Shown: positions 1-11,039, counted from the first letter of the stretch. The stretch: 64,000 nt of DNA from Allorhizobium ampelinum S4 (GCF_000016285.1 NC_011989.1:2111001-2175000), one strand, 5' to 3'. Notes: a model not told the origin generated them from the letters alone. Numbers and translations: made by a program.

Positions 1-274
1 CTACGAGCCGCAAAGAATTTTGTGACATTTGAACCACCTTTAGGTTATTGAAGCCGCGTAGGCAACGAAACAGCAGACACGAACTATGTACATGGTTTGT
101 TCCGTTCTTGCAAGTCTTGCCCAAGTCTTTGTGTTTATTTTTTAATCTGACGGGTGTTCTCTTAATGTTTCCATGGCATTGGCCGTTAAGAGAAGTTGGT
201 TTTCAGCCCATCGTACCCTTCGGAATGACGCCTTCGCGATTCGAATTTCCACTGTTTCCAGGAGGCTGGCAGGT

Positions 275-1240
275 ATGAGTCTCGACATTCTCGTTCTGGG
301 CGGCGCGCATATCGATCGGCGCGGACGCATCGATGCGGAAACCATTGCTGGCGCCAGCAATCCGGGGCGATGGTTGGAAGAACCGGGCGGCGGTGGCTTC
401 AACGCGGCGCGCGCCCTGGCACGACTTGGATTGAATGTTGCTATGATCAGCCCCCGCGGCGGCGATGCGCTTGGCCAACGGGTGGCGGTCGCCGCCGAAG
501 CGGCTGGCGTCGACGACCGGCCCTTCACCTTTTTGGATCGGAGCACCCCAAGCTACACTGCTATTTTGGAAAAAGACGGCAATCTGGTGATCGGCTTGGC
601 CGATATGGAGCTCTACCGCTTGTTCTCGCCACGCCGGCTGAAAGTACGCGCCGTTCGCGAATCTTTCGAAGCCACACGCGTTTTGCTGGTTGATGCCAAC
701 CTGCCGCAAGAGACGCTGGAGGCGATTGCGGCCATGGCGCGTGAGCTTGCCAAGCCTCTGGCCGGGATCGGCATTTCACCGGCCAAGGTGGTGCGATACG
801 CCGACTGCCTCGATAGGTTCGATATGCTGTTTCTCAACAGCGCTGAAGCAGCGGTTCTGGCGGGAACAAAACCGGATGCCCCTTCTGATTGGCCGGATCT
901 GCTTCGCGCCAAAGGCCTCCATGGCGGCGTTGTCACCAATGGTGCGGGACCGGTCGTTGCCTTTGATCCAAGCGGTGACTATGCCTTGACCCCGCCGCCA
1001 CTGGACGCACTGGCCGATGTGACCGGAGCTGGCGATTCGCTTTGTGCGGGGGTGCTTTCGCAAAGAGTGAATGACAGTTCCTTGCCGCTGGCGCTGCGCC
1101 ACGGTGTTGCTTTGGCTGGCCTGACCCTGCTATCTGACAGGGCAACAGACGAGGACCTCACCGCAGATCGCCTCGCCGCGCGCCTTGACCTTGTTGGCGA
1201 GCCGCGCGCCCTTCCCCGCCAAACGAGTTCCCGATCATGA
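275..1240 (+). CDS. psuK: PfkB-family sugar kinase, probable pseudouridine kinase
   Basis: This 321-residue protein is a ribokinase/PfkB-fold kinase, probably phosphorylating pseudouridine to pseudouridine 5'-phosphate in the cytoplasm. The N-terminal strand ILVLGGAHIDRRG, the glycine-rich sugar-binding segment GGGGFNAARALARLG near residues 38-52, and the anion-hole motif DVTGAGDS at 248-255 with catalytic base Asp254 are all present. The start at 275 is preceded by AGGAGG at 260-265; an in-frame upstream ATG at 173 has no such site and would add a non-family extension. The stop overlaps the next start (ATGA), so the gene is translationally coupled to psuG, which is why pseudouridine is the preferred substrate. 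The family alone would also allow ribose, fructose or nucleoside substrates. Confidence 0.85.
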   Translation: MSLDILVLGGAHIDRRGRIDAETIAGASNPGRWLEEPGGGGFNAARALARLGLNVAMISPRGGDALGQRVAVAAEAAGVDDRPFTFLDRSTPSYTAILEKDGNLVIGLADMELYRLFSPRRLKVRAVRESFEATRVLLVDANLPQETLEAIAAMARELAKPLAGIGISPAKVVRYADCLDRFDMLFLNSAEAAVLAGTKPDAPSDWPDLLRAKGLHGGVVTNGAGPVVAFDPSGDYALTPPPLDALADVTGAGDSLCAGVLSQRVNDSSLPLALRHGVALAGLTLLSDRATDEDLTADRLAARLDLVGEPRALPRQTSSRS

Positions 1241-2160
1241 CCCGTTCGATTTCTCCGCTCCTGCCCATCGTATACGCCCGCGAAGTGGCTGCGGCCAAGA
1301 CGCGCAATGCGCCTATTGTCGCGCTGGAATCCACCATTATCACCCATGGCATGCCCTATCCGAAAAATGTCGAGATGGCGCAAAGCGTGGAGGCAATCAT
1401 TCGCGACGGTGGTGCGGTCCCGGCGACCATCGCCGTGATTGAAGGCGTTTTGCATATCGGGCTGGAAGAAGATCAGTTGCAAAAACTGGCGCAAATGACT
1501 GATGTCCTGAAGGTCTCTCGTGCCGATCTCGCCTACGCCATTGCCGAACGCCGCACCGGCGCTACCACGGTAGCCGCGACGATGATCGCTGCCGCCCGCG
1601 CCAATATCTCGGTTTTTGCCACCGGCGGCATCGGCGGCGTGCATCGTGGCGCAGAAGAAAGCTTTGACATTTCAGCGGACCTGGAAGAACTGGCCCGCAC
1701 CCCTGTCATCGTCGTCTGCGCCGGAGCAAAAGCTATTCTTGATATTCCCAAGACATTGGAAGTCCTGGAAACCCGTGGCGTACCTGTCGTGACTTACGAC
1801 AGCGACGAATTTCCAGCCTTCTGGTCGCGGGAATCGGGCTTGAAAAGCCCACTTAAACTGGAAAGCCCCGCAGCAATTGCCAATTTCCAGAAGGTACGCG
1901 ACCAATTGGGCATTGATGGCGGCATGTTGATCGCCAATCCCGTGCCGGAAGCAGAGGAAATCGCGCGCGAGGAGATGGAAATCTATATTGGCCGGGCGCT
2001 GGCCGCGGCTGAACGCGAGGAAATCACTGGCAAAGCCGTCACGCCTTTCCTGCTCGACGCAATCTATCACCTCACCGACGGCCGCAGCCTGACCACCAAT
2101 ATCGCGTTGGTGGAAAACAACGCGCGTCTTGCCGCGGAAATTGCCGTCGCGATGCTGTAA
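1237..2160 (+). CDS. psuG: Pseudouridine-5'-phosphate glycosidase
   Basis: PsuG reversibly splits pseudouridine 5'-phosphate into uracil and ribose 5-phosphate by breaking a C-glycosidic bond. The 307-residue length fits the family. The catalytic residues known from the E. coli enzyme have counterparts here: Glu31 in VALESTIITHGMPYP, Lys92 in LKVSRADL, and the Schiff-base lysine at 165 in CAGAKAILDIPK. The conserved segment TGGIGGVHRGAEESFDIS at about 129-146 is also present. Translation starts inside the stop of the upstream kinase (ATGA at 1237-1240). Together the two genes form a complete pathway for recycling pseudouridine from RNA breakdown. An 8-bp hairpin follows the stop, but without a T run. 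Confidence 0.95.
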   Translation: MTRSISPLLPIVYAREVAAAKTRNAPIVALESTIITHGMPYPKNVEMAQSVEAIIRDGGAVPATIAVIEGVLHIGLEEDQLQKLAQMTDVLKVSRADLAYAIAERRTGATTVAATMIAAARANISVFATGGIGGVHRGAEESFDISADLEELARTPVIVVCAGAKAILDIPKTLEVLETRGVPVVTYDSDEFPAFWSRESGLKSPLKLESPAAIANFQKVRDQLGIDGGMLIANPVPEAEEIAREEMEIYIGRALAAAEREEITGKAVTPFLLDAIYHLTDGRSLTTNIALVENNARLAAEIAVAML

Positions 2161-2178
2161 GCCACTGATATCAAAATG

Positions 2179-2204
2179 GATCGGGGGTGATAATGTCCCC
2201 GATC
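2179..2204 (+). terminator. Hairpin after psuG, weak terminator candidate
   Basis: GATCGGGG at 2179-2186 pairs with CCCCGATC at 2197-2204 over a 10-base loop. No T tract follows, so factor-independent termination is doubtful. The position 20 bases after the psuG stop is the main argument. Confidence 0.35.
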
Positions 2205-2486
2205 AGACACTGCGGCAGATTATTGTTGTCGATTTATCGTTGGCCATCCGCACTGAAACAACTTGCTACCAACTTTCATTCCGCAATTTCACGTCTTCGA
2301 TAGTATCGATTTTCTCTATCTTTCTGCCCATTCCCAACCGACAGTCGTCAGGACAATAAAGCAAAGGCTTTCTGTTTCTATAGGAGCCTCTCAGCCTCCC
2401 GTATTTAAAGGATGCTTCTCGTTCGTCTCCTCTTCAACGCCGTCTCTCGCCGCGTCATCGAAGGAAATTTGCAAGAAGGACTTGCG

Positions 2487-2501
2487 GAACACAACTGGAA
2501 C
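2487..2501. promoter_or_regulatory. LexA operator (SOS box) of lexA
   Basis: The sequence GAAC-ACAACTG-GAAC lies 50 bases before the lexA start. This is the direct-repeat SOS box of alphaproteobacteria (GTTC-N7-GTTC read on the other strand). It predicts autoregulation of lexA. Confidence 0.85.
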
Positions 2502-2512
2502 AGATAGCGTAT

Positions 2513-2527
2513 GTTCTGTATTTGTTT
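2513..2527. promoter_or_regulatory. Second, imperfect SOS box before lexA
   Basis: GTTC-TGTATTT-GTTT begins 11 bases after the first box and is in the opposite orientation. One half-site differs from GTTC at the last base. It may be a weaker second LexA site or a chance match. Confidence 0.4.
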
Positions 2528-2550
2528 CATAATTCAAAGGGTAGGTCCCA

Positions 2551-3270
2551 ATGCTGACTCGCAAGCAACAGGAACTTTTGCTGTTTATACACGAGCGCAT
2601 GAAGGAGTCTGGGGTGCCGCCCTCCTTCGATGAGATGAAGGATGCCCTGGACCTCGCCTCAAAATCCGGCATTCACCGGCTGATCACCGCTTTGGAAGAG
2701 CGCGGTTTCATCCGTCGCTTGCCAAACCGTGCACGAGCGCTGGAAGTTATCAAGCTGCCAGAGGCCATGACCTCCAGCATACCGCCCCGACGTACAGGAT
2801 TTTCGCCATCCGTCATTGAAGGCAGCCGAGGCAAGTTGCAGGCAGTTCCATCCGCTCCGGCCAAACAGGTCGAGGAAGTACGCAATTCCTCATCCATACC
2901 TGTCATGGGCCGTATCGCGGCAGGCGTGCCGATCTCCGCTATCCAGAACAACACCCATGACATTTCCGTGCCGATGGAAATGCTGGGCAGCGGCGAACAT
3001 TACGCCCTTGAGGTCAAAGGCGATTCGATGATCGAAGCTGGCATTCTCGATGGCGACACGGTGATCATCCGCAACGCCACCACCGCCAATCCGGGCGATA
3101 TCGTCGTTGCTCTGGTAGACGATGAGGAAGCCACGTTGAAACGCTTCCGCCGCCGTGGGGCGTCCATCGCGCTGGAAGCTGCCAATCCGGCCTATGAGAC
3201 CCGGATTTTCGGACCGGACCGGGTAAAAATCCAGGGCAAGCTTGTCGGTCTTATTCGTCGCTATCACTAA
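2551..3270 (+). CDS. lexA: LexA, SOS repressor
   Basis: LexA represses DNA-damage genes until RecA filaments trigger self-cleavage. The 239-residue protein has an N-terminal winged helix (about 1-65), a linker and a C-terminal S24 peptidase domain. The cleavage bond is Ala124-Gly125 in RIAAGVPIS, and the catalytic dyad is Ser159 (GDSMIEAG) and Lys197 (EATLKRF), so self-cleavage should be intact. The linker, at about 70-115, is longer than in E. coli LexA (202 residues), as usual in rhizobia. One clear and one imperfect SOS box lie upstream. The 3' end overlaps the convergent comEC end by 20 bases. Confidence 0.97.
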   Translation: MLTRKQQELLLFIHERMKESGVPPSFDEMKDALDLASKSGIHRLITALEERGFIRRLPNRARALEVIKLPEAMTSSIPPRRTGFSPSVIEGSRGKLQAVPSAPAKQVEEVRNSSSIPVMGRIAAGVPISAIQNNTHDISVPMEMLGSGEHYALEVKGDSMIEAGILDGDTVIIRNATTANPGDIVVALVDDEEATLKRFRRRGASIALEAANPAYETRIFGPDRVKIQGKLVGLIRRYH

Positions 3271-6200
3271 GCTCACTGACATCTCCAGCGCCTGACTGGA
3301 CGTCGTCGCTGGCAGCAGATGGAACATTGGCGTGGGCCGTACCATTCGGTCGATCATAGCGATTGCTGCGCCAGTCGAAATAACGATGGCGGGTCCAGGG
3401 CCGATACTGATTTTGAAATGCCGTAACGATATGCAGCGTTCGGGTGGCGGGATCACCAAGCGTGATCTCCATTGCACCGAACCGTCGCAGATCGTTACGG
3501 GTCAGGACTTTCGGGGGACGTGACAGCATCGGTCCAGCGTTAGCGGCCTTCTCGGTTTGCAAGAAGGCGAGAGGTTCGCCCGCTTCTATTAGGGACGGGG
3601 AATTCTGGTCTGAGTTTGAGGCGCCGCCCTTCACTTGGCTATCTGTGGGCACTGCAACACCCTTCCCCGGTACCGTCGTTACACTGGCTGCAGAAATGTC
3701 TCCCGCTTGCGTTCGGCTGATCGTTTGGGAGCGAACGGACGGGCTGCTGTTGTCAGATGGCAGCATGTCACCATCGGCCATGATCCGTTCAATTTCAACG
3801 TCCGCCCCAGTCGCGTCTTCCGCAGGCTCCCGGGTAACGGTGGTTTCGTTTTTTTCTGAGGGAATAGTGGATGCTATCGGCGCCTTACATTCGGCATCAC
3901 GGCCGGCCTCAGTCGAAACGATCAGGTCGGACAGGGCGCAAGCGGCCTGGTTGTAGTCGCGGTTCTGCACCAGGCTGACGGTCCAACCATTGCTGAGCCT
4001 CGCGAGGCAAAAGGCATCGGTGCGGCAATGGAAAAGATCAGGTTTTTTATCGGCCTTCTCCTTTGCCGTCGTCATCTCCGCCATCGCCTGTTGCGGCTCT
4101 ACTGGCTCTCTTCCCTTGACTTTTTGGCCCCCCGTCTTTGTTTTTCCGGCCCGCGTTGTTTCCCGCGCCTTGTCCTCGCCTTTCCCCGCGCCCTGTTGGC
4201 CTGTCTCGATCTCAACAGCTGCCAGCTTGGGCAATATTTCAGGCGCAATCGGATCGGCAATGTCGAGCACTGAGCGCCATTGGTTGAAAATGAAACTCGG
4301 CGGACGCTTCTTGTTGGTGGCGATGGTCAAGAGATGGCGGTCGTCGGTCCGAAAGAGAGCGAACAGTTGGCCATCTTCGGATATGGCGAGATCGGGCAGT
4401 GGCGGATCGGTTTTTATCGCCTCATAGCCAAACGCCGTCAGCATCATCGCCACGCCAATCAGCCGCAGCCGCGTCTTCATCAGGGTCAGTATCAGCAGGC
4501 CGGTTGCCGAGACCGGCAGAAACCACCACTCGAACCGGCCGAAGGTGAAGCCATTACCCCAGCTCGCGACCTTGCTGGCAATCATCAATACGCCCTCAAG
4601 GCCAAGCCCCATCAACTGGATCGGCCATTGGTCCAGACCGAACGGCATGAGCAGCACGCCGATCATCGCCGCTGGCATGACAAGCATCGACATAAGGGGA
4701 GCCGCCAGGAGATTTGCCTCCAACCCATGCAATCCGACCCGGTGGAAATGCGCCGCTGAAAACATCGCTGTGGAAAAACCGCCAAGTGCAGAGGTCATCA
4801 GAATGCCGCTGACCAGCGTCATCAACGGCTTCAGCACTGTCAGCGCCGGGATCGCCGGCAGGATGGGAGGCATTCTTGGGCGTTGGCGCCAAAGGTCGAA
4901 TCCGGCGATCAGGGCAAAGGTGGCTGCAAAGGACATTTGCAGGCTCGGTCCCATGACCTGGGACGGCGAGAGGAGAATCACAAGGATAGCCGCCAGCGCG
5001 GCATTGCGCAGGCTGAGCACAGGTCGGTCGAAGAAAGCCGCCGACAGCATGATAACCATCATCAGATACGCGCGCTGGGCGGCAATGTCGTAGCCGGAAA
5101 TGAGAAAATAGCCGGTCGTGGTGGCTATCGCCCCTGCTGCGGCAGTCTTCTTGATCGAGCGGGCCTCCGCCATGCCAGGGACAAGGCTCAAGAGGCGCCG
5201 GATCCCCACGAAGAACAGCCCACCGGCCAGTGCCATATGCAGACCGGAAATCGAGATGATATGGGCAAGGCCGGAAACGCGAAGATCGTTATTGGCCTCC
5301 TCCGAAAGGCCGCGCCGCTCGCCGGTCACAATCGCCACGGCAAACGCGCCCGCATCGCCCGGCACGATGGCCCTGATACGATCAGAAATGCCATTGCGCA
5401 ATTCCTGTGTCGTTTCATCCAGCTTGATTCCGGCACGCTCCCAAAAATCCGGTGGCGCTATCTCTGGTCCCGGCAGAAATGGCTTGGGTGGCTGGTAAAA
5501 ATAGCCGATCGCGCCGGTGCCCGCAAAATAGGAGGCAAAGGCAAAATCGTTTAAGCCCGGCAAAGCCGGTCCGGACGGCGGGGAGAGCCGCGCCCTGCCC
5601 TCAATCCAGTCGCCGGGGTTGAAGGGAACATGCTTGCCGCGGGCCAGAAGCGCGACCTGCTGTGGCATACGCTTAAGACTAGGGTAGCGCGTTTGATGCA
5701 GTGCAATCACATATCTTTGATTGCCGTCCGCATTTGGTTCTACCGAAACCACTTTGCCGCGCACCACGGTCGTCACTGCACTGTCTATGATGATCGTGTC
5801 CAGACGCGCGGTTTGCACATCGGCTAGCAACATGCCAGCAAGACCGAGAGTTGCAATGCCGCAGACGGTGGCCAGGACAGGATGACGGTAACGGACCCGC
5901 AGCCAGACCACTCCGGCTGCACAAAAAGTCAGGAAGATCGGCAGACGGGGAAGGTCCTGCGGACGGGTAAACCACCAGATCGCACCGAGACCAAGCAGAA
6001 CGGGTAAAAACAGAAATGTCCGACCATAGGCAAGCTCCTGCAGAGCATCCCGGTGGAGAGCACGCAGAAGGCGCTGCCAGCGGGAGACCAGCAGCGGCGA
6101 TGCGCTGAAGTGGCCCTCGAAATCAGGGGCTTCCGCCTCGTCCTCCGGGTCTATGTGCGGACGCCGTAGAACCTCGTCAAACAGGGTTTTGGAAGAGCGA

Positions 6201-6310
6201 CTATCCCATGGCAAGCCGCGCGCCGGACGCGCTTCTTTTTGCCTGATCAGTTCCCATTCCGCCGTATCCGGCATCGATCCTGCCGTCGCCCCGGTGCCCT
6301 GCAATGCCAC
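3251..6310 (-). CDS. comEC: ComEC/Rec2-family DNA uptake channel
   Basis: ComEC proteins form the inner-membrane channel for single-stranded DNA during natural transformation. At 1019 residues this one is long for the family. An N-terminal membrane and OB-like region (about 75-260) is followed by the multi-helix competence core with [18 protein letters not shown]. The C-terminal metallo-beta-lactamase-like part lacks an HxHxDH zinc motif, so nuclease activity is not expected. Two hydrophilic low-complexity insertions, at about residues 697-758 and 812-935, interrupt this degenerate domain; the conserved block between them begins [17 protein letters not shown] and the conserved end begins [14 protein letters not shown]. 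The start may instead be Met13. Rhizobia are not generally known as naturally competent, so the role is uncertain. Confidence 0.9.
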   Translation of the reverse strand: MALQGTGATAGSMPDTAEWELIRQKEARPARGLPWDSRSSKTLFDEVLRRPHIDPEDEAEAPDFEGHFSASPLLVSRWQRLLRALHRDALQELAYGRTFLFLPVLLGLGAIWWFTRPQDLPRLPIFLTFCAAGVVWLRVRYRHPVLATVCGIATLGLAGMLLADVQTARLDTIIIDSAVTTVVRGKVVSVEPNADGNQRYVIALHQTRYPSLKRMPQQVALLARGKHVPFNPGDWIEGRARLSPPSGPALPGLNDFAFASYFAGTGAIGYFYQPPKPFLPGPEIAPPDFWERAGIKLDETTQELRNGISDRIRAIVPGDAGAFAVAIVTGERRGLSEEANNDLRVSGLAHIISISGLHMALAGGLFFVGIRRLLSLVPGMAEARSIKKTAAAGAIATTTGYFLISGYDIAAQRAYLMMVIMLSAAFFDRPVLSLRNAALAAILVILLSPSQVMGPSLQMSFAATFALIAGFDLWRQRPRMPPILPAIPALTVLKPLMTLVSGILMTSALGGFSTAMFSAAHFHRVGLHGLEANLLAAPLMSMLVMPAAMIGVLLMPFGLDQWPIQLMGLGLEGVLMIASKVASWGNGFTFGRFEWWFLPVSATGLLILTLMKTRLRLIGVAMMLTAFGYEAIKTDPPLPDLAISEDGQLFALFRTDDRHLLTIATNKKRPPSFIFNQWRSVLDIADPIAPEILPKLAAVEIETGQQGAGKGEDKARETTRAGKTKTGGQKVKGREPVEPQQAMAEMTTAKEKADKKPDLFHCRTDAFCLARLSNGWTVSLVQNRDYNQAACALSDLIVSTEAGRDAECKAPIASTIPSEKNETTVTREPAEDATGADVEIERIMADGDMLPSDNSSPSVRSQTISRTQAGDISAASVTTVPGKGVAVPTDSQVKGGASNSDQNSPSLIEAGEPLAFLQTEKAANAGPMLSRPPKVLTRNDLRRFGAMEITLGDPATRTLHIVTAFQNQYRPWTRHRYFDWRSNRYDRPNGTAHANVPSAASDDVQSGAGDVSELSDSDE

Positions 6311-6618
6311 ACGCCTTCAAATCGCTGAAAACGAGCGGCGAGGCCCCTGAAAATTGCTTTTGTGATAATTCGGCAACAAAACTTACCTTGCCGCTAACGG
6401 CAGACTATCAATCAAAAGCTGTAGGAGAAAGGGGGTGTAAACCAAGAAAAGCAGTTCTGGCAATAACGCATGCCTGCAATGCAAGTGCCGATTTATTGCA
6501 ATGCACACTTTGTCCTTTGGATAGCTTGGCATTAACCTCTGGATCATATAGCTAATTGCAACGCTTAACCTGGGACGAGGCGAAAGCTGCGTCTCCCGCC
6601 TATATCCGGAGGATCACC
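6311..6618. other. Intergenic region before gltA
   Basis: These 308 bases hold no convincing gene. The stretch near 6520-6555 (TTGGCA, then CATATAG) is promoter-like but the spacing is short. The octamer TGCAATGC occurs twice about 20 bases apart near 6474-6503. I see no glutamyl-tRNA synthetase gene, although gltX often precedes gltA in relatives. Confidence 0.4.
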
Positions 6619-7908
6619 ATGACGGAACAAAGCGCAAACTTGAAGATTGAGGACAAGGCCGTCGATCTTGACGTGCGAAGCGGCACGATCGGCCCCGATG
6701 TTATCGACATCGGCGCTCTTTATAAGCATACCGGCAAGTTTACCTATGATCCCGGATTTACCTCCACGGCATCATGCGAATCGAAAATCACCTATATCGA
6801 TGGCGACGAAGGCGTGCTGCTGCACCGCGGCTACCCCATCGAACAGCTGGCTGAAAAAGGCGACTTCCTGGAAGTCTGCTACCTGCTGCTCTACGGCGAA
6901 CTGCCGACAGTCGCTCAGAAAAAGGACTTCGATCACCGCGTCACGCATCACACCATGGTGCATGAGCAGATGTCGAAATTCTTCTCAGGCTACCGTCGCG
7001 ACGCCCATCCGATGGCGGTCATGGTCGGTACTGTCGGCGCTCTGTCGGCTTTCTATCACGACTCGACCGACATCACCGATCCGCACCAGCGCATGGTTGC
7101 CAGCCTGCGGATGATCGCCAAGATGCCGACCATCGCCGCCATGGCTTATAAGTATCACATCGGCCAGCCCTTCGTTTATCCCAAGAACGATCTGGATTAC
7201 GCCGCCAACTTCCTCAACATGTGCTTTGCCGTGCCTTGCGAGGAATACAAGGTCAACCCGGTTCTGGCCCGCGCCATGGACCGGATCTTCATCCTGCATG
7301 CCGATCATGAGCAGAACGCCTCCACCTCCACGGTGCGCCTGGCTGGCTCGTCGGGTGCCAATCCGTTTGCCTGCATCGCGGCTGGCATCGCCTGCCTCTG
7401 GGGTCCTGCCCATGGCGGCGCCAACGAAGCGGCCCTGAACATGCTGCGCGAAATCGGCACGGTTGACCGGATTCCGGAATATATCGCCCGCGCCAAGGAC
7501 AAGAACGATCCGTTCCGCCTGATGGGCTTCGGTCACCGGGTCTATAAGAACTACGATCCGCGCGCCAAGATCATGCAGAAGACCATGTATGAAGTGCTGG
7601 AAGCCACCGGCAATGCCGGCGATCCACTGATGCAGGTCGCGCTCGAGCTGGAAAAGATCGCCTTGAGCGATGAATATTTCATCGAGAAGAAGCTCTATCC
7701 GAATGTCGATTTCTATTCCGGCATTACGCTTCGCGCCCTTGGATTCCCGACGGAAATGTTCACCGTTCTGTTCGCGCTCGCCCGCACCGTCGGCTGGATT
7801 GCTCAGTGGAACGAGATGATCGAGGATCCGCAGCAGCGCATCGGTCGTCCGCGCCAGCTGTACACCGGCGCACCCAAGCGCGACTACCTGCCCGTCGCCA
7901 AGCGCTGA
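6619..7908 (+). CDS. gltA: Citrate synthase
   Basis: GltA condenses acetyl-CoA and oxaloacetate to citrate, the entry step of the TCA cycle. The 429-residue length matches the Gram-negative type I enzyme. Catalytic residues are visible: His265 in AHGGANEA, His306 in [13 protein letters not shown] and Asp364 in NVDFYSGI; His227 and His230 lie in [12 protein letters not shown]. The start at 6619 is chosen because GGAGGA at 6608-6613 is well spaced and the protein then begins MTEQSANLK as in relatives; an in-frame ATG lies 21 codons earlier. A strong intrinsic terminator follows directly, so the gene is probably monocistronic. Confidence 0.97.
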   Translation: MTEQSANLKIEDKAVDLDVRSGTIGPDVIDIGALYKHTGKFTYDPGFTSTASCESKITYIDGDEGVLLHRGYPIEQLAEKGDFLEVCYLLLYGELPTVAQKKDFDHRVTHHTMVHEQMSKFFSGYRRDAHPMAVMVGTVGALSAFYHDSTDITDPHQRMVASLRMIAKMPTIAAMAYKYHIGQPFVYPKNDLDYAANFLNMCFAVPCEEYKVNPVLARAMDRIFILHADHEQNASTSTVRLAGSSGANPFACIAAGIACLWGPAHGGANEAALNMLREIGTVDRIPEYIARAKDKNDPFRLMGFGHRVYKNYDPRAKIMQKTMYEVLEATGNAGDPLMQVALELEKIALSDEYFIEKKLYPNVDFYSGITLRALGFPTEMFTVLFALARTVGWIAQWNEMIEDPQQRIGRPRQLYTGAPKRDYLPVAKR

Positions 7909-7930
7909 TCGGCAATACCCTGTCTTATGC

Positions 7931-7961
7931 AAAGCCCGGCGATCAATTCGCCGGGCTTTTT
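7931..7961 (+). terminator. Intrinsic terminator of gltA
   Basis: A perfect 11-bp stem (AAAGCCCGGCG / CGCCGGGCTTT) closes a 7-base loop and ends in five T residues, 22 bases after the gltA stop. Confidence 0.9.
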
Positions 7962-8105
7962 CGTGGGCCTGCCTGCCAATGACAGGTTTCATGCCACGGC
8001 ATTGGGGTTTTCCATCAAGAAAGCCTTCAATTTGTTCAGGGATTGCTTTAAGCAACGGCGACTGCTTCGCATCCGGCGAAGAATATTGATGAGGTTTTCG
8101 TTCCG

Positions 8106-9995
8106 ATGCTCGTGATCCTGAGAAAAGCTGCCGGCACCTGGGTGGCAAAAGGGCTTCTTCTTTTGCTTGTCGCGTCCTTCGCGATTTGGGGCATTTCCAG
8201 CTCGATCATGAGCGACACGTCGGACAAGGTCATCAAGGTCGGCAGCCAGAGCGTCAATTCCAACGAATTCCGCCTCGCCTATCAGCGGCAGATCTCCGAT
8301 CTCAGCCGCCGTTTCGGCACACAATTGACAAGCGAGCAGGCCCGTTCGCTTGGCATCGAATCGCAGGTCTACCAACAGTTAGTCGCGGGTGCAGCCCTCG
8401 ATCAGTTGGCCTCGGACATGAATCTCGGCCTTTCCCAGGACCGCCTGGCGCAGTTGATCGGTGACGATCCGGCCTTCAAGAACACCAATGGCCAGTTCGA
8501 CCGGCAATTATTCACCTCACGGCTGCGCAATTCCGGCATTCGTGAGCAGGATTATATCACCGAGCGCTCAAAGGTCGCGGTTCGCAGCCAGATCGTCGAT
8601 GCGACGGCGGAAGGATTCGTGCCTCCGAAAGTGCTGATCGATGCGTTGAAACTCTATCGCCAGGAAAGCCGCAGCATTGACTACCTGCTGCTGACCACTG
8701 CCAATATCGACCCGATCAAGGCACCGGACGAAACGGTCCTTAAAACCTGGTTCAACACGATGAAATCGCGCTACCGCGCGCCGGAATATCGCAGCTTTTC
8801 CTATGTAAAACTGGAGCCTGCCGATATCGCCGATCCGAAAGCCGTGACCGACGAGCAGGTGAAGCAGGAATACGACGCCAACCTCAAGAAATTCGAAGTG
8901 GCCGGCACCCGGACGCTGGAGCAATTGACCTTCCCGACCAAGGAACTGGCCGAAACCGCGGCTCAGTCGCTGAAGAATGGCAAGACCTTCGATCAGTTGG
9001 TGGCCGACCAGGGCAAGACGGCGACAGATGTGCTGCTGGGTGATTTCACCCGGGCAGATATTCCCGATCAGAAACTGGCCGATGCCGCATTCGCCGTCGC
9101 CAAAGACAGCGATACAACACCTGTCGTTGAAGGCGCCTTCGGCCCGGTTATTCTGCGGGTCAGCAACATCAAGCCAAGCCACACGAAGACGCTGGACGAA
9201 GTCAAGGATCAGATTCGCGCTGATCTTGCTGCCAATGCCGCGGCCCAGCAGATCAATGACGTGCATGACCGGTTTGAGGATATGCGTGCCTCCGGCTCGA
9301 GCCTTGAGGAAGCCGCCACTAAGGCTGGTCTGAAAGCCATCAAGATTGACGGTATCGATGCTCAGGGACAGGACAAGACAGGCAAGCAGGCAGAAAATCT
9401 GCCGGAAAAAGCCAATCTGTTAAAATCTGTCTTCGAAACCGAAGCGGGTGCAGAGCCCCTGCCCCTCAATATCGGCAGAAATGGCTATCTGTGGTTCGAC
9501 GTGACGTCCATCGATGCGTCTCGTGAGAGAACGCTGGACGAGGTCAAGGACAAGGCCGTTTCCGACTGGACCACCGAGCAGCAGAAACAAGCGCTGGGCG
9601 CCAAGGTGGAGCAGTTGAAGGCCAAGGCCGATACCGGCGTGGCACTGGCTGATCTCGCGACTGAACTGGCCATCGGCGTCGAGACCAAAGCCGGTCTTCG
9701 CCGCGATACCGAAGATCCGGTGCTTGGCCCTGCCGCCGTCCAGGCCGCATTCCGTGGACCGTCCGGCACGATTGGCTCGGCGGTTGGCGCCGATCCGATG
9801 ACCCAGATCCTGTTGAAGGTTACGGATGTCAACACCCAGCCGACCGGCGATGTCGTAGACCAGCAGGAAAGCCAGATTACCGCGCTGGCGAAATCCGCCG
9901 GTGACGATATTCTCGATCAGATGGTCAACCAGCTCCAGACCAAATATGGCGTCACCATCAATCAGGCGCTGGCCCAGCAGGCCATCACACGCTGA
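8106..9995 (+). CDS. ppiD: PpiD-like periplasmic foldase (SurA N / parvulin)
   Basis: This 629-residue protein fits the PpiD family: membrane-anchored periplasmic chaperones with a parvulin-type prolyl isomerase domain that assist newly exported outer-membrane proteins. A short cytoplasmic N terminus is followed by one membrane helix (about 14-35, GLLLLLVASFAIWGISSS). A SurA-like chaperone segment (about 40-210) precedes the PPIC-like region (about 265-365), which is divergent, so isomerase activity is not assured. The C terminus, to 629, is chaperone-like and rich in Lys, Gln and Glu. trpD begins 21 bases after the stop, so it may head or share the trpD-trpC-moaC-moeA transcript. Confidence 0.88.
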   Translation: MLVILRKAAGTWVAKGLLLLLVASFAIWGISSSIMSDTSDKVIKVGSQSVNSNEFRLAYQRQISDLSRRFGTQLTSEQARSLGIESQVYQQLVAGAALDQLASDMNLGLSQDRLAQLIGDDPAFKNTNGQFDRQLFTSRLRNSGIREQDYITERSKVAVRSQIVDATAEGFVPPKVLIDALKLYRQESRSIDYLLLTTANIDPIKAPDETVLKTWFNTMKSRYRAPEYRSFSYVKLEPADIADPKAVTDEQVKQEYDANLKKFEVAGTRTLEQLTFPTKELAETAAQSLKNGKTFDQLVADQGKTATDVLLGDFTRADIPDQKLADAAFAVAKDSDTTPVVEGAFGPVILRVSNIKPSHTKTLDEVKDQIRADLAANAAAQQINDVHDRFEDMRASGSSLEEAATKAGLKAIKIDGIDAQGQDKTGKQAENLPEKANLLKSVFETEAGAEPLPLNIGRNGYLWFDVTSIDASRERTLDEVKDKAVSDWTTEQQKQALGAKVEQLKAKADTGVALADLATELAIGVETKAGLRRDTEDPVLGPAAVQAAFRGPSGTIGSAVGADPMTQILLKVTDVNTQPTGDVVDQQESQITALAKSAGDDILDQMVNQLQTKYGVTINQALAQQAITR

Positions 9996-10016
9996 ACCGC
10001 CGGGAGGGCGAAGCAT

Positions 10017-11039
10017 ATGAACGGGCTGAAGCCATTCATCGCAAAGGTCGCCAGCGGGCAAGCACTGACACGGGATGAGGCGGCGGACGCCTTCAACATC
10101 CTGATGTCGGGAGAGGCAACGCCTGCCCAGATTGGCGGCTTCCTGATTGCCCTGCGCATGCGCGGTGAAACCGTGCCGGAGATTGTTGGCGCCGTTACCG
10201 TCATGCGCCAAAAGATGCTGCCGGTCATCGCACCCACAGATTCCATCGACATCGTCGGAACGGGCGGAGATGGAACCGGCACCTATAATATCTCGACGCT
10301 GGCCGCCCTGATTGTTGCAGGTGCCGGTGTTCCGGTCGCCAAGCACGGCAACAAGGCGCTGAGTTCAAAATCCGGTGCGGCTGATAGTCTGACTGCCCTC
10401 GGCGTCAAGTTGGATATCGATCCATCCGTCATAGGCCGCTGCATATCGGAGGCTGGCGTCGGCTTCATGTTTGCGCAGCTGCATCACTCTGCCATGCGCC
10501 ATGTCGGCCCGGCGAGAGTGGAGCTTGGCACCCGCACCATTTTCAACCTTCTGGGACCGCTCGCCAATCCGGCTGGCGTTAAAAAACAGTTGCTCGGAGT
10601 CTATGCGCCTGAATGGGTGATACCGCTGGCCGAGACCCTGCGTGACCTGGGCAGTGAGAGCATCTGGGTTGTGCATGGCAATGGCCTTGATGAAATCACC
10701 ACGACCGGAACGACGCAGGTGGCGGCGCTCGAACAGGGCAAGATCCGTAGCTTTGAGCTGACGCCCGGTGATTTTGGCGTGGCACAGGTTGAGCTAGCCG
10801 CCCTGAAGGGTGGCGACGGCGAATATAATGCCAAGGCCTTGCGCGCTGTTCTTGAAGGTGAGAAAAATGCCTATCGCGACGTGGCGCTCTGCAATGCCGC
10901 CGCGGCCCTGGTCATTGCCGGAAAAGCCAACACACTGGCAGACGGCATGGCGCTCGGCGCGCAATCGCTGGACAGCGGCGCTGCCCTGAAACGGCTGGAG
11001 ACATTGATTACCGTCTCCAATGGAGGACATTCGGCATGA
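10017..11039 (+). CDS. trpD: Anthranilate phosphoribosyltransferase
   Basis: TrpD transfers phosphoribose from PRPP to anthranilate, the second committed step of tryptophan synthesis. The 340-residue protein has the family motifs GTGGD at 81-85, NIST at 91-94 and KHGN at 109-112, which bind PRPP-magnesium and anthranilate. GGGAGGG at 10002-10008 is the ribosome binding site. The last four bases (ATGA) are shared with trpC, so the two enzymes are translationally coupled. No trpE or trpG is in the window. Confidence 0.97.

Noticed and set aside
6985..8148. 387-codon open frame opposite gltA
   Set aside because: It covers gltA and its terminator in antisense and has no recognisable protein.
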